The notes under the pieces were generated by a model. The model did no database searches and was not told where the DNA came from. It saw only the letters and a program-made list of their open reading frames with translations. A stretch of 37,325 bases of DNA from positions 1-37,325 of IMG/VR virus record IMGVR_UViG_3300030419_004185; one strand, written 5' to 3'. Source of the stretch: a virus. Numbering within the stretch: the first letter of the stretch is position 1; every line of letters starts with the position of its first letter. A program made the translations under genes and the position numbers. Shown here one piece after another: positions 24,064-31,285 of this stretch.

Positions 24064-25416
24064 ATGACAAAATATATTAACACAATTAAGGATTTAGAAG
24101 CGGCTACATACGGTCGCTACGGAAATGATGCAATTTTGAAGGGTGCTGGTGCTGTTGCAAGTATTAACTCTGGTTTCCTTCATGACGGAGCAATGAGTTT
24201 AGCAGGTACAGCCGCAGGGCCAAATCTATCTTCACTATATAACATGGTTTATGGGCAGAAAGTTTGGTCAATGATTAATCAAGAAATTAACCCATTAAGT
24301 GTTTTACCTAAAAGACCATATACAAGTAGTGGTTGGAGAGTTATGACAAAAAGGCCAATTGGCGGTTCAAGTGCTGCTTTTGGTTTAGGTACAACTGCTT
24401 ATTCAGCAGGTTCAGCGTTAGATGCTCCAAATGCTGATGAAATTGGTGGTGTGGATGAAAATCACGCATTGGCTTCAACAGGATTAAATGCAATTGCGCC
24501 AGAATACACTACACTTTATATGTCACCAAAGACTGTTGCACATCAGTTTGATTATTCAGAATTAGCAGCAGAAATGGCTAAAATTGATGATGGTGTTGGC
24601 GACCTTCGTTCTCTAATTAGAGAAGATATGGGTAAATTACACGCAGAAGTACAATCAGTAATGGCTGTAATGCCTCTTGAGAATTATGATACAAGTGGTT
24701 ATGATTCAATTGAGCGTAATTATACTTCATTAATGAAGATTGTAGCATCAAGTCAAGAAATGGAGGCTATGGTTGATGCTTCTATGTTAAATGCTTCTTC
24801 AAGCAGTACAGGTGGATTAATCACACAATTAAGCCAAATTTACGGTAATGATAGTCGTGATTTAGTTGCTAATGCATATAATGAGTCTTTTATGGATTCA
24901 GTAATTGATTATGGGTCAGGATATGCCGCAGGTAATGTTAGAGCATTAACTACTACTTTACTAAATAACATGATTCAAAACCTACGAACCAATGGTGGTA
25001 CTCCAAAGGTTATTTTAACTGGTTACGATACAATTCAGACAATTGCTGATTTACTACAAAGCCAAGAAAGATTCCTTGAGAGAAAAGAAGTTATTCCAAC
25101 CCATCAAGGTGTAAAAGGTGTAAAAGGCCGTGAAGTTGGTTTTAGAGTAGCAACATACTTTGATATACCTTTAATCCCTTGTAAGGATATGCCATCAACA
25201 GGACAAGGAACCACAAAAGTTAGTGATTTACTGTTCTTAGATACAGACCATTTATGGCTTGCAGTTATGAAACCAACTCAATACTTTGAAGATGGTATTA
25301 ATCATGGAAACCCATTCGGTGTCGGTAGTCTTGGAAACAGGGGTCTATTCCGAACAATGGGAGAATTGGGCTGTACCTTCTTTAAGGGTCAAGGTAAAAT
25401 TACTAATATACAGTAA
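24064..25416 (+). CDS. Major capsid protein (HK97-type)
   Basis: 450 aa, GGTGATT 6 bases before the ATG. Called from its position right after the protease/scaffold, typical length, and capsid-like composition: Y-N-M-V-Y-G-Q-K-V-W-S-M-I-N (N-arm/E-loop region), G-W-R-V-M-T-K-R-P, L-R-S-L-I-R-E-D-M-G-K-L-H-A-E-V (long spine-helix region), P-K-V-I-L-T-G-Y-D-T-I-Q and V-A-T-Y-F-D-I-P-L-I-P in the A-domain. Codon use is more GC-rich and uniform than in neighbours, as expected for a highly expressed gene. Hairpins flank it on both sides. No fold signature is absolute, so the fold assignment rests on context. Confidence 0.85.
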   Translation: MTKYINTIKDLEAATYGRYGNDAILKGAGAVASINSGFLHDGAMSLAGTAAGPNLSSLYNMVYGQKVWSMINQEINPLSVLPKRPYTSSGWRVMTKRPIGGSSAAFGLGTTAYSAGSALDAPNADEIGGVDENHALASTGLNAIAPEYTTLYMSPKTVAHQFDYSELAAEMAKIDDGVGDLRSLIREDMGKLHAEVQSVMAVMPLENYDTSGYDSIERNYTSLMKIVASSQEMEAMVDASMLNASSSSTGGLITQLSQIYGNDSRDLVANAYNESFMDSVIDYGSGYAAGNVRALTTTLLNNMIQNLRTNGGTPKVILTGYDTIQTIADLLQSQERFLERKEVIPTHQGVKGVKGREVGFRVATYFDIPLIPCKDMPSTGQGTTKVSDLLFLDTDHLWLAVMKPTQYFEDGINHGNPFGVGSLGNRGLFRTMGELGCTFFKGQGKITNIQ

Positions 25417-25437
25417 TTTTTTACTTGACTAAAAAAT
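25416..25437 (+). terminator. A/T inverted repeat just after the capsid gene
   Basis: ATTTTTTA (25416-25423) and TAAAAAAT (25430-25437) are perfect reverse complements around a 6-base loop, starting at the capsid stop codon. All A/T, so weak as a hairpin, but the T6 run may serve as a termination or end-protection signal. Confidence 0.35.
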
Positions 25438-25450
25438 GGAGTGAATAAAT

Positions 25451-25813
25451 ATGGCACATACAGTAACATTGTTGGCAGACCATAAAGGAGTAACTACTCC
25501 TAAAGTTTCTGGCGACGAATATTATGTTGATGCAGTAGTTGATATTACATCTTATACTGCAAATGGTGAAACTATTAATGCTAGTAGTTTTGGATTAAGT
25601 ACAGTCACTTGTGTAGTAGTATCAGGAATTTCTGTTGATACTATTAGTGGTGGATATGCGGTATCTATGATAGCACCAGAAATTGCTTCAGGAGCAACAG
25701 ATGGTGGTAAATACCATGCTAATTCAAGAACACAATTTCAAATTGTAGCACCAGCAGCAAGCAATACAGATAATATCGCTGAAATCAGATTAAGAGTTTG
25801 GGGACATCTTTGA
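25451..25813 (+). CDS. Probable capsid decoration or minor head protein
   Basis: 120 aa with GGAGTGAAT 5-7 bases before the ATG. Ser/Thr/Val/Gly-rich and beta-strand-like throughout (V-D-A-V-V-D-I-T-S-Y; V-T-C-V-V-V-S-G-I-S; I-A-E-I-R-L-R-V-W-G), with no charged helices, unlike most proteins here. Its place directly after the capsid gene and its small all-beta look suit a decoration/cement protein; this is inference without a recognised family. Confidence 0.65.
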   Translation: MAHTVTLLADHKGVTTPKVSGDEYYVDAVVDITSYTANGETINASSFGLSTVTCVVVSGISVDTISGGYAVSMIAPEIASGATDGGKYHANSRTQFQIVAPAASNTDNIAEIRLRVWGHL

Positions 25814-25829
25814 GGCTTGGTGATTGACT

Positions 25830-26252
25830 TTGGCTAAATTAACTTTAATATCCGAAGTTTCGGGTGGAAGAGTATTAATTAAAGGCTATGGTCATGAACC
25901 TGATAAATTGTTAAAAACTGGAGAAACCCTTGAATGTTTAACTAAAAGGGCAATTCAGTTTATTGGTTGTAAAGACTTTAAAGTAAGTTTTTCTGATAAA
26001 GAATTAGATTCTATAGAAGATAAACAATTGGAAAATTTATTAGAATTAGGACAATTTAGCGGTGTTGATGAACTTAGAAAGCATTATTCTGTTAAGAAAT
26101 CAAAAGTATCTAATGTTATATCTAAAGCGACCGAAATAGTTAAGCCAACTATTAAGGAAACTAAAGATGAAACTAAAGATGAAACTAAAGTTGAAGAAAG
26201 TTTAGAGGAAAACACTTCGGATGAGGCTAATTTAGCCGATGATTCCGAGTGA
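25830..26252 (+). CDS. Small head-module protein with acidic-basic C-terminal tail
   Basis: 140 aa from a TTG at 25830 after GGTGATT (4 bases upstream); an earlier TTG at 25824 overlaps that site. Residues 1-60 look like a compact alpha/beta domain (K-L-T-L-I-S-E-V-S-G-G-R-V-L-I-K-G-Y-G). The tail is low-complexity with the repeat K-D-E-T-K-D-E-T-K and an acidic end (A-D-D-S-E). No family recognised. A minor head or connector-associated protein is possible. Confidence 0.6.
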   Translation: MAKLTLISEVSGGRVLIKGYGHEPDKLLKTGETLECLTKRAIQFIGCKDFKVSFSDKELDSIEDKQLENLLELGQFSGVDELRKHYSVKKSKVSNVISKATEIVKPTIKETKDETKDETKVEESLEENTSDEANLADDSE

Positions 26253-26268
26253 TTCCGCTATCTTTATA

Positions 26269-26307
26269 GGGGGTTCTCCCCTCTTCGCTAATGAAGGGTA
26301 TTACCCT
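26269..26307 (+). other. Two short hairpins in the gap before the beta-rich virion gene
   Basis: In the 74-base gap, GGGG-TTCT-CCCC (26270-26281) and AGGGT-ATT-ACCCT (26295-26307) form two consecutive hairpins in an otherwise AT-rich region. No T-run follows, so they are more likely RNA-stability or processing elements than terminators. Confidence 0.45.
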
Positions 26308-26326
26308 AATGTAAATAGGTGTTAAA

Positions 26327-26665
26327 ATGAGTTTAAGTGGATGCAGAAGTAGTGGTTTATTAACTACAACAGATACAACAGTTTTTAGTGGAAGATGTAA
26401 ATTAGTCAGTATTCATGGCTATAATGCCCATGCAACAGCAGTTAGTACAGTAACTATATATGATAATATCGCTTCAAGTGGTAAAGTTGTGGCTAAATTT
26501 GTTTTACCCGCTTTAAGAGGGGATGGTGTTGATGGGAGTGGTGATGCTACTTATAGCCCAACTGCTGTTTCACTTGAATTTGATATGCATGGGGTTATTT
26601 GTCATACAGGTTTAAGATTTACATTTAGTGGTGGAACGCCTAATGTAACAATAGAATATGCTTAA
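26327..26665 (+). CDS. Probable small beta-rich virion protein
   Basis: 112 aa; GGTGTTAAAA precedes the ATG. Beta-strand pattern throughout: L-V-S-I-H-G-Y-N-A-H-A, V-S-T-V-T-I-Y-D-N, V-V-A-K-F-V-L-P, V-S-L-E-F-D-M-H-G-V, L-R-F-T-F-S-G-G, N-V-T-I-E-Y-A. This jelly-roll-like pattern suggests a decoration or spike-type protein on the capsid. Separated from the previous gene by a 74-base gap with two hairpins. No family name can be given. Confidence 0.65.
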   Translation: MSLSGCRSSGLLTTTDTTVFSGRCKLVSIHGYNAHATAVSTVTIYDNIASSGKVVAKFVLPALRGDGVDGSGDATYSPTAVSLEFDMHGVICHTGLRFTFSGGTPNVTIEYA

Positions 26666-26675
26666 GGTGATTAAA

Positions 26676-27047
26676 ATGGCGGCAATAAATAAAGATACAA
26701 GATTAGTAATGACAATTCTTTTTGTGGGTTGTTGTAGTGGATTAAATGTGTATTTCTATGCTAATTACGGAATGGAATTACCGTGGTCAGCATTTAGTCA
26801 TGCAATATTATTTACATTAATAACTATTGGAGGAATAATGGGTATTAAAGCCTTTATGGACTTAGTTATGAATGAAAGAATGGAATTATGGTTATTAGAC
26901 CGAAAAATTAAATTTTATTGGGAAAAAACACAAAGAGATGAACAACAAAAACAAAGAATTATGGAAAGTATGAGGCAATATAAAGTACCAATGTATGCAA
27001 CACCTAATGATGAATTACCTCCTGAATTTTTAGAACAATTGCAATAG
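26676..27047 (+). CDS. Small membrane protein with two transmembrane segments
   Basis: 123 aa from the ATG at 26676, with GGTGATT 4-5 bases upstream (the frame also opens at 26658). Hydrophobic segments at about 9-30 (L-V-M-T-I-L-F-V-G-C-C-S-G-L) and 42-63 (A-I-L-F-T-L-I-T-I-G-G-I-M-G-I) are probably transmembrane, followed by a charged helix (E-K-T-Q-R-D-E-Q-Q-K-Q-R) and a Pro-rich end. First of three consecutive genes encoding membrane segments, the third being the GTPase. A membrane platform for the GTPase is inferred. Confidence 0.7.
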   Translation: MAAINKDTRLVMTILFVGCCSGLNVYFYANYGMELPWSAFSHAILFTLITIGGIMGIKAFMDLVMNERMELWLLDRKIKFYWEKTQRDEQQKQRIMESMRQYKVPMYATPNDELPPEFLEQLQ

Positions 27048-27055
27048 GTGATTAA

Positions 27056-27274
27056 TTGGGTTGGTTTCCTAATGTTTTAAGTGCAGATGATAGCACTATT
27101 GCTTATGATATGACTAGAGCGCATTCAGCCGATATTTGGTTTTTAAAACTTAGGGCTTGGACATGGGGAATAACTGCTACTGTTGCCGCATTATGTATTG
27201 GTAATATAGCAGGGGTTTTTGGAATTAATATTTTTGGAATGTTATTTGAAATAATATCAGAAATTGTTTGGTAA
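27056..27274 (+). CDS. Small membrane protein next to the GTPase
   Basis: 72 aa from a TTG at 27056, supported by GGTGATTAA directly upstream. Residues 1-33 are polar/amphipathic (W-F-P-N-V-L-S-A-D-D-S); 33-72 are hydrophobic and could form one long or two short membrane helices (W-G-I-T-A-T-V-A-A-L-C-I-G-N; G-M-L-F-E-I-I-S-E-I). The coding call rests on the ribosome site and tight spacing. It likely works with the membrane protein before it and the GTPase after it. Confidence 0.65.
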   Translation: MGWFPNVLSADDSTIAYDMTRAHSADIWFLKLRAWTWGITATVAALCIGNIAGVFGINIFGMLFEIISEIVW

Positions 27275-27294
27275 ATTTAAATTGGTGTTTTCAT

Positions 27295-27963
27295 GTGTCT
27301 TTTCTTGCAGGTTTCGCAGTATTCTTCGCAGAAGTAGGTTTAGCAGTTTATAATAGGGTTCATGCTCATCAATTTGGAATATATGGTGCAGGAAAAGTTG
27401 GAAAAACAACATTACATAGACAATTAAGAACCAGAGGAGAAGTACCAGATATTAAAAGAAGAACAGTCGGAATTGAAAAACCAACTAGAAAAGTAGTCAA
27501 AATAGAGGGAGATTTAAAAACATTGAAAGCAGCAGATGTTGGAGGACAAAGCCAATATTGGAATTTATGGAAACAAGATATTAGAAAAAGAAAAGTTGAA
27601 TATATTATTTTTATGGTGGATGATAGACACTTACAGGAAAAATATAATCTTGATAATCAATTAGCATGGACATATTTAATAGATTTAATTACTGATACTC
27701 ATTGGAGAGATGGTAAAAAAAATAAGAAAAAGAAAATGTCAGATTATCCAAAAGCAATAGGAATATGGGCAAATAAGTTTGATATATGGGGTAAAAAATA
27801 TGAATATGATACAATTGAAAGTCATCCTATATTTGAACCGTTTAGGCTTGGTATTCAACAATTAAATGAAATAGGTATTCCGGTGCATAAATATATTGTA
27901 AGTGCAAAATCAGATTCAGAAATGGTATATCGTGGTGTAATGACAATGATTAAGGATTATTAG
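27295..27963 (+). CDS. Membrane-anchored Arf/G-alpha-like small GTPase
   Basis: 222 aa from GTG 27295 (GGTG 7 bases upstream; a TTG at 27268 would add 9 residues). Residues 2-20 are a hydrophobic anchor (F-L-A-G-F-A-V-F-F-A-E-V-G-L). All five G motifs are present: P-loop G31-A-G-K-V-G-K-T38, switch Thr T57, D81-V-G-G-Q85 of the Arf/G-alpha type, N160-K-F-D163, and S203-A-K205. The D-V-G-G-Q form separates it from Ras/Rab types (D-T-A-G-Q). Q85, the usual catalytic glutamine, is kept. Such GTPases act as nucleotide-controlled switches on membranes. Preceded by two membrane-protein genes and followed by a tagged gene. A role in a tailed virus structural module is unexpected and not known to me. 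Confidence 0.9.
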   Translation: MSFLAGFAVFFAEVGLAVYNRVHAHQFGIYGAGKVGKTTLHRQLRTRGEVPDIKRRTVGIEKPTRKVVKIEGDLKTLKAADVGGQSQYWNLWKQDIRKRKVEYIIFMVDDRHLQEKYNLDNQLAWTYLIDLITDTHWRDGKKNKKKKMSDYPKAIGIWANKFDIWGKKYEYDTIESHPIFEPFRLGIQQLNEIGIPVHKYIVSAKSDSEMVYRGVMTMIKDY

Positions 27964-27972
27964 GTGGTTATT

Positions 27973-28314
27973 ATGGATTGGAAAAAAATATTAAAACAAA
28001 CGCCAGCAATTCCACCAAAACTTGTGACAGATGTAGAAAGAGTTCAAAATGAAATAGGAACCCTTGAATCACAGATTGATAATCTTAATAATCCTCAATT
28101 AGAGAAATTATACGACCAACTAATAAACACAATGAATAGTATAGAAAATATAGTAATTGGGGAAAATAGTGATTTTAATAAGCCTAGTGATTTTAATAAG
28201 CCTAGTGATTTTAACAAACCCCAAACAGGTACAACACAAACTTCCCCTAATTGGGAGGGTTGGGAACAAGTTCAAATTGCTGATGATGGTAGGGTTATAG
28301 GTGGTTCTTCATGA
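27973..28314 (+). CDS. Tagged protein with three six-residue repeats
   Basis: 113 aa from the ATG at 27973 (AGGTGG 7 bases upstream). N-terminus MDWKKILKQTP is a canonical tag, followed by a coiled-coil helix (V-E-R-V-Q-N-E-I-G-T-L-E-S-Q-I), three perfect S-D-F-N-K-P repeats (about 66-83), and a short Trp-containing end (N-W-E-G-W-E-Q-V-Q). Its stop overlaps the next ATG. Being the only tagged gene beside the GTPase, it could link the GTPase cluster to the capsid interior; this is speculation. Confidence 0.7.
   Translation: MDWKKILKQTPAIPPKLVTDVERVQNEIGTLESQIDNLNNPQLEKLYDQLINTMNSIENIVIGENSDFNKPSDFNKPSDFNKPQTGTTQTSPNWEGWEQVQIADDGRVIGGSS
28168..28221 (+). repeat. Three 18-bp in-frame tandem repeats
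   Basis: Copies at 28168-28185, 28186-28203 and 28204-28221. The first two are identical at the DNA level (agtgattttaataagcct); the third has synonymous changes. They encode S-D-F-N-K-P three times and extend a flexible linker in the tagged protein. Confidence 0.8.
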
Positions 28315-28940
28315 TTCAAGGTTTTAATCCCGGTTTAATTGGTAATCCTTCTAATACTAATCCTTTTTCTACTCATAAAGTATCTTCAAGAGCAGCAGGG
28401 CCAGTAATTCCTTATGAATATAAAGAATTAAGGGCTAAAAAACAATTAAAAGAAATTCGTAAGGTTCTTTTACCAGAAAAGAAGAAGTTTTTATTTATTA
28501 GATTTGGGTATAAATTTAATTTACGCCACCGTTGCGTAGTTTGTGGTTCTCAACAAGAATGGGATTTATCAGACCCAATGCGGCCACCTTTACCATTATC
28601 TAATGTAAATAAAGGCAGACCACTACAAGGAACATATTGCCCAAAACATTCAGGATTTTTTAAACAAATGGAAATGTTAGAACAACAAATATTAGCAGAA
28701 CAACATGGATTAGAATTTCGCTCTTTTGTACCAAAACCAAAACTACCAACTTTAAAAAGAGGGCCATTAACACACTTAAATCAAAGTGATATGGCTTCTT
28801 TAATTTCTATGGGGTGGGTAATAGAACCACCAAAAGGAACAAAAGAAAACCCGTTAGAACAATATACTAGACTAATGGTTGATATACAGGGTAAATTATC
28901 CCAAGCACAAAAAATAATACCAATGATTGAAGGTGAATGA
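28311..28940 (+). CDS. Zinc-binding protein, unknown
   Basis: 209 aa, starting at an ATGA overlap. A zinc site is likely: R-C-V-V-C-G-S around 76-82 and Y-C-P-K-H around 113-117, one C-x2-C and one C-x2-H. The N-terminal 30 residues are Pro/Gly/Asn-rich and flexible. The C-terminal part is helical (L-E-Q-Y-T-R-L-M-V-D-I-Q-G-K). No enzymatic motif. Its C-terminal GGTGAA provides the next gene's ribosome site. Function unknown. Confidence 0.65.
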   Translation: MIQGFNPGLIGNPSNTNPFSTHKVSSRAAGPVIPYEYKELRAKKQLKEIRKVLLPEKKKFLFIRFGYKFNLRHRCVVCGSQQEWDLSDPMRPPLPLSNVNKGRPLQGTYCPKHSGFFKQMEMLEQQILAEQHGLEFRSFVPKPKLPTLKRGPLTHLNQSDMASLISMGWVIEPPKGTKENPLEQYTRLMVDIQGKLSQAQKIIPMIEGE

Positions 28941-28942
28941 AA

Positions 28943-29596
28943 ATGGCAAATAAATATTTAACGGCAATTGATAATACGCAACAGCAGAATTTTAAGGCAG
29001 TAAATAACCTTTTAACTTTGCAAGAAAACCATGTTGAAGAATTTTTTCAATATCATGGTGAAGAATTTGTTACATCAATTGCATTAATGATTGAAGATAT
29101 AGTACAAAAAGTAGTTAGTGAGATGTTATCTAAATTAGAGTTCTCAATAGATACAGCAGCAAATCACATTACTTTACAACAAGAATGTCTTTCTAATTAT
29201 AGAACAATTACAGAAGAAAATATACAGTTAGATATACAAAAAATACTTAATAACGCAGTTAATAATGAAGTGGTTTTACAGCGTAAAATGGCTAAACAAC
29301 AATATCTTGAAAGTCAAGGATTTGCCCCACAAACAACCGGCGCACAGGCTCAAAATCAACCTATGATGGGGGCTATGGGTGCAGGTGCTATTGGCGGCGT
29401 AGGAGGTGCTACTGTTGGTCTGAATCAAGGAATGCAGACTGGTTATCCGGTTCCACCGTCAGGATATGACCAAATGAATAACCCTTATTGGATAGACCCT
29501 CAAACCGGACAAATAACTTATTCTCCGCCAAGTGGCGGTTTAGGATTAATGTCAAAAGCAACTAAAGTCGCTGCATGGGCTAAATGGCTTGCTTAA
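28943..29596 (+). CDS. Helical protein with Gly/Ala-rich segment, unknown
   Basis: 217 aa from the ATG at 28943 (GGTGAATG upstream; an ATG at 28937 overlaps that site). Residues 1-115 are helical with a heptad pattern (M-L-S-K-L-E-F-S-I-D; I-Q-L-D-I-Q-K-I-L-N). Around 140-165 is a Gly/Ala/Met-rich segment (G-A-M-G-A-G-A-I-G-G-V-G-G-A), then a Pro/Tyr-rich linker and a hydrophobic end (G-L-G-L-M-S-K-A-T-K-V-A-A-W). The Gly-rich segment could interact with membranes. Function unknown; it closes the GTPase cluster. Confidence 0.65.
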   Translation: MANKYLTAIDNTQQQNFKAVNNLLTLQENHVEEFFQYHGEEFVTSIALMIEDIVQKVVSEMLSKLEFSIDTAANHITLQQECLSNYRTITEENIQLDIQKILNNAVNNEVVLQRKMAKQQYLESQGFAPQTTGAQAQNQPMMGAMGAGAIGGVGGATVGLNQGMQTGYPVPPSGYDQMNNPYWIDPQTGQITYSPPSGGLGLMSKATKVAAWAKWLA

Positions 29597-29619
29597 ATTA
29601 AGTGAGGGGGTAATATGTT

Positions 29620-31281
29620 ATGGTTGATAAAAGGTTTTATTGGCCTGAAAAAAATACAGATGGGAGTATTGGTTCTAATTCAGATATTATCACTTTAAGT
29701 GATAGTTATATTAAAAATACTCTTGGTCAGTTTATTTTAAACCCATATAATAGACAAAATGCTGAAATTGTCCCAGAAAGAATAGAAGATATAGAAGATA
29801 ACACTAAGAGAGAAATTAACTGGGATGAAGAAAAGAAAAGTTGGTTTGAAACTGCTGTTAAAGAGGCATATCAATCACTTTTATCTTCCGACCTTGATGG
29901 GTTGGTGGAAGATTATTTCCCTACAGATAAAGTTTCTTGGGTAGAAGAATTATTTTTAGAAGATATGGATATGAAATTAAGAGATTTTAAAGATGAGTCA
30001 AAAGTTAAACAATGGATTGGAGAACTACATGAATTTGGTGAAACAGATTTATCTGTAAAACAGAGAAAATTAATTAATAATAATTATGAGATGAGCCAAA
30101 AAGAATTTTTTGATAAAGAAGCATTTGAGGAACCTTCTGCTTCATTTGATAAAGAAAGAGGAATAACAGTCAAACTTAAGATAGACCATAGAGAAGGTAA
30201 AATCCCTAAAAAAATTGTAAAAGATGCTTGGCCTAATGCAGAAATAGTAATAGATGACCATCAAGGAAATAGAAGATATAAATATCAAAAAGAAAAAGGA
30301 GATATTACATCTGATGTTTGGTATAGAGATAAAACTGAGCCTCAAGAATTAACTGTTCCAGATTATGAAACTTATAGGGAATTAATTGAAGCAAGAGAAA
30401 AATTAAATCCTTGGGATGATGATTATGGTAAAGTTATTGAAGTTCCTACAAAGAAAATTAAAAATCCTTTTGCTGGAGAACCAATGGACACTCCTAGACA
30501 AGAAAGGGAATTAGAAAGAATTGGTGCGGAATGGCATGAAACTCTAAGAGAAGGTTACAAATATTTACCTGAAAAATGGAAAAAGCAGTTAAAAGGAAGA
30601 AAATTATGGACAGATAGTAAAAATATAAAAGATTTAATTAGACAACAAGGGCCACTTTTAGATGCCCATACAGAAAAATATAGAAGAAAAAGCCAAGAAC
30701 AGTCATTAGAGTTACTTGGTAAATTAGATGAAAAACATAGTTTAAAAATGAATAAACAAGATGCTATGTTAATATTAGCAATTAGTTCAAATTATTATGA
30801 AAATAAAGAAGAAAATTATTCTAAATTAATAGAAGTATTTAATAGATATATTAAAAATGGTAAAATTTTTGATATGATTAAAGATAAAATTGAGTTATCA
30901 CCAATAAATTTTTCATTATATACAGTAACATTTTATATTAAAAGCCCTGAAATGTTAGAAGAATATGGCATACATCAAGGCCATGTATGGATGCCTATGG
31001 ATATTATTGTTGAAGGTAATAAAAAAATATCTTTAGTAGATTTATATAAAGTTGCTAAAAAACCAACTTTTGAATTTAAAGAAGGGGAAAAGATTGAAAA
31101 GCCTAAATTTATATCAAAACCTAGAGGAAAAGCCGGAAGTACGGGGCAACCATTAACAGCCGCAGGAATTAAAGATTATTCTCCAAAGGCAGGATTTAAT
31201 GAGGCCAGAAATTATTTAAAAAATTTAATACAAAATGGTATTAGAGAGTTAGAAAGTTCTGCTCCATATTTAGGAGGTTAA
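29620..31281 (+). CDS. Unknown structural-module protein (553 aa)
   Basis: 553 aa; GAGGGGGT lies about 8 bases before the ATG, and a shifted ATG at 29615 is out of frame. The protein is charged and mixed alpha/beta, with a Lys/Glu-rich helical core and a probable compact domain at about 355-490 (M-L-I-L-A-I-S-S-N-Y; F-S-L-Y-T-V-T-F-Y-I-K-S). The C-terminal 50 residues are Pro/Gly-rich then helical, ending P-Y-L-G-G. No family was recognised. It lies directly before the head-tail adaptor. Confidence 0.65.
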   Translation: MVDKRFYWPEKNTDGSIGSNSDIITLSDSYIKNTLGQFILNPYNRQNAEIVPERIEDIEDNTKREINWDEEKKSWFETAVKEAYQSLLSSDLDGLVEDYFPTDKVSWVEELFLEDMDMKLRDFKDESKVKQWIGELHEFGETDLSVKQRKLINNNYEMSQKEFFDKEAFEEPSASFDKERGITVKLKIDHREGKIPKKIVKDAWPNAEIVIDDHQGNRRYKYQKEKGDITSDVWYRDKTEPQELTVPDYETYRELIEAREKLNPWDDDYGKVIEVPTKKIKNPFAGEPMDTPRQERELERIGAEWHETLREGYKYLPEKWKKQLKGRKLWTDSKNIKDLIRQQGPLLDAHTEKYRRKSQEQSLELLGKLDEKHSLKMNKQDAMLILAISSNYYENKEENYSKLIEVFNRYIKNGKIFDMIKDKIELSPINFSLYTVTFYIKSPEMLEEYGIHQGHVWMPMDIIVEGNKKISLVDLYKVAKKPTFEFKEGEKIEKPKFISKPRGKAGSTGQPLTAAGIKDYSPKAGFNEARNYLKNLIQNGIRELESSAPYLGG

Positions 31282-31285
31282 TAAT

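Noticed and set aside
28168-28221. CRISPR-like repeats
   Set aside because: Three directly adjacent 18-bp units with no spacers, in frame in a coding gene; an ordinary tandem repeat.
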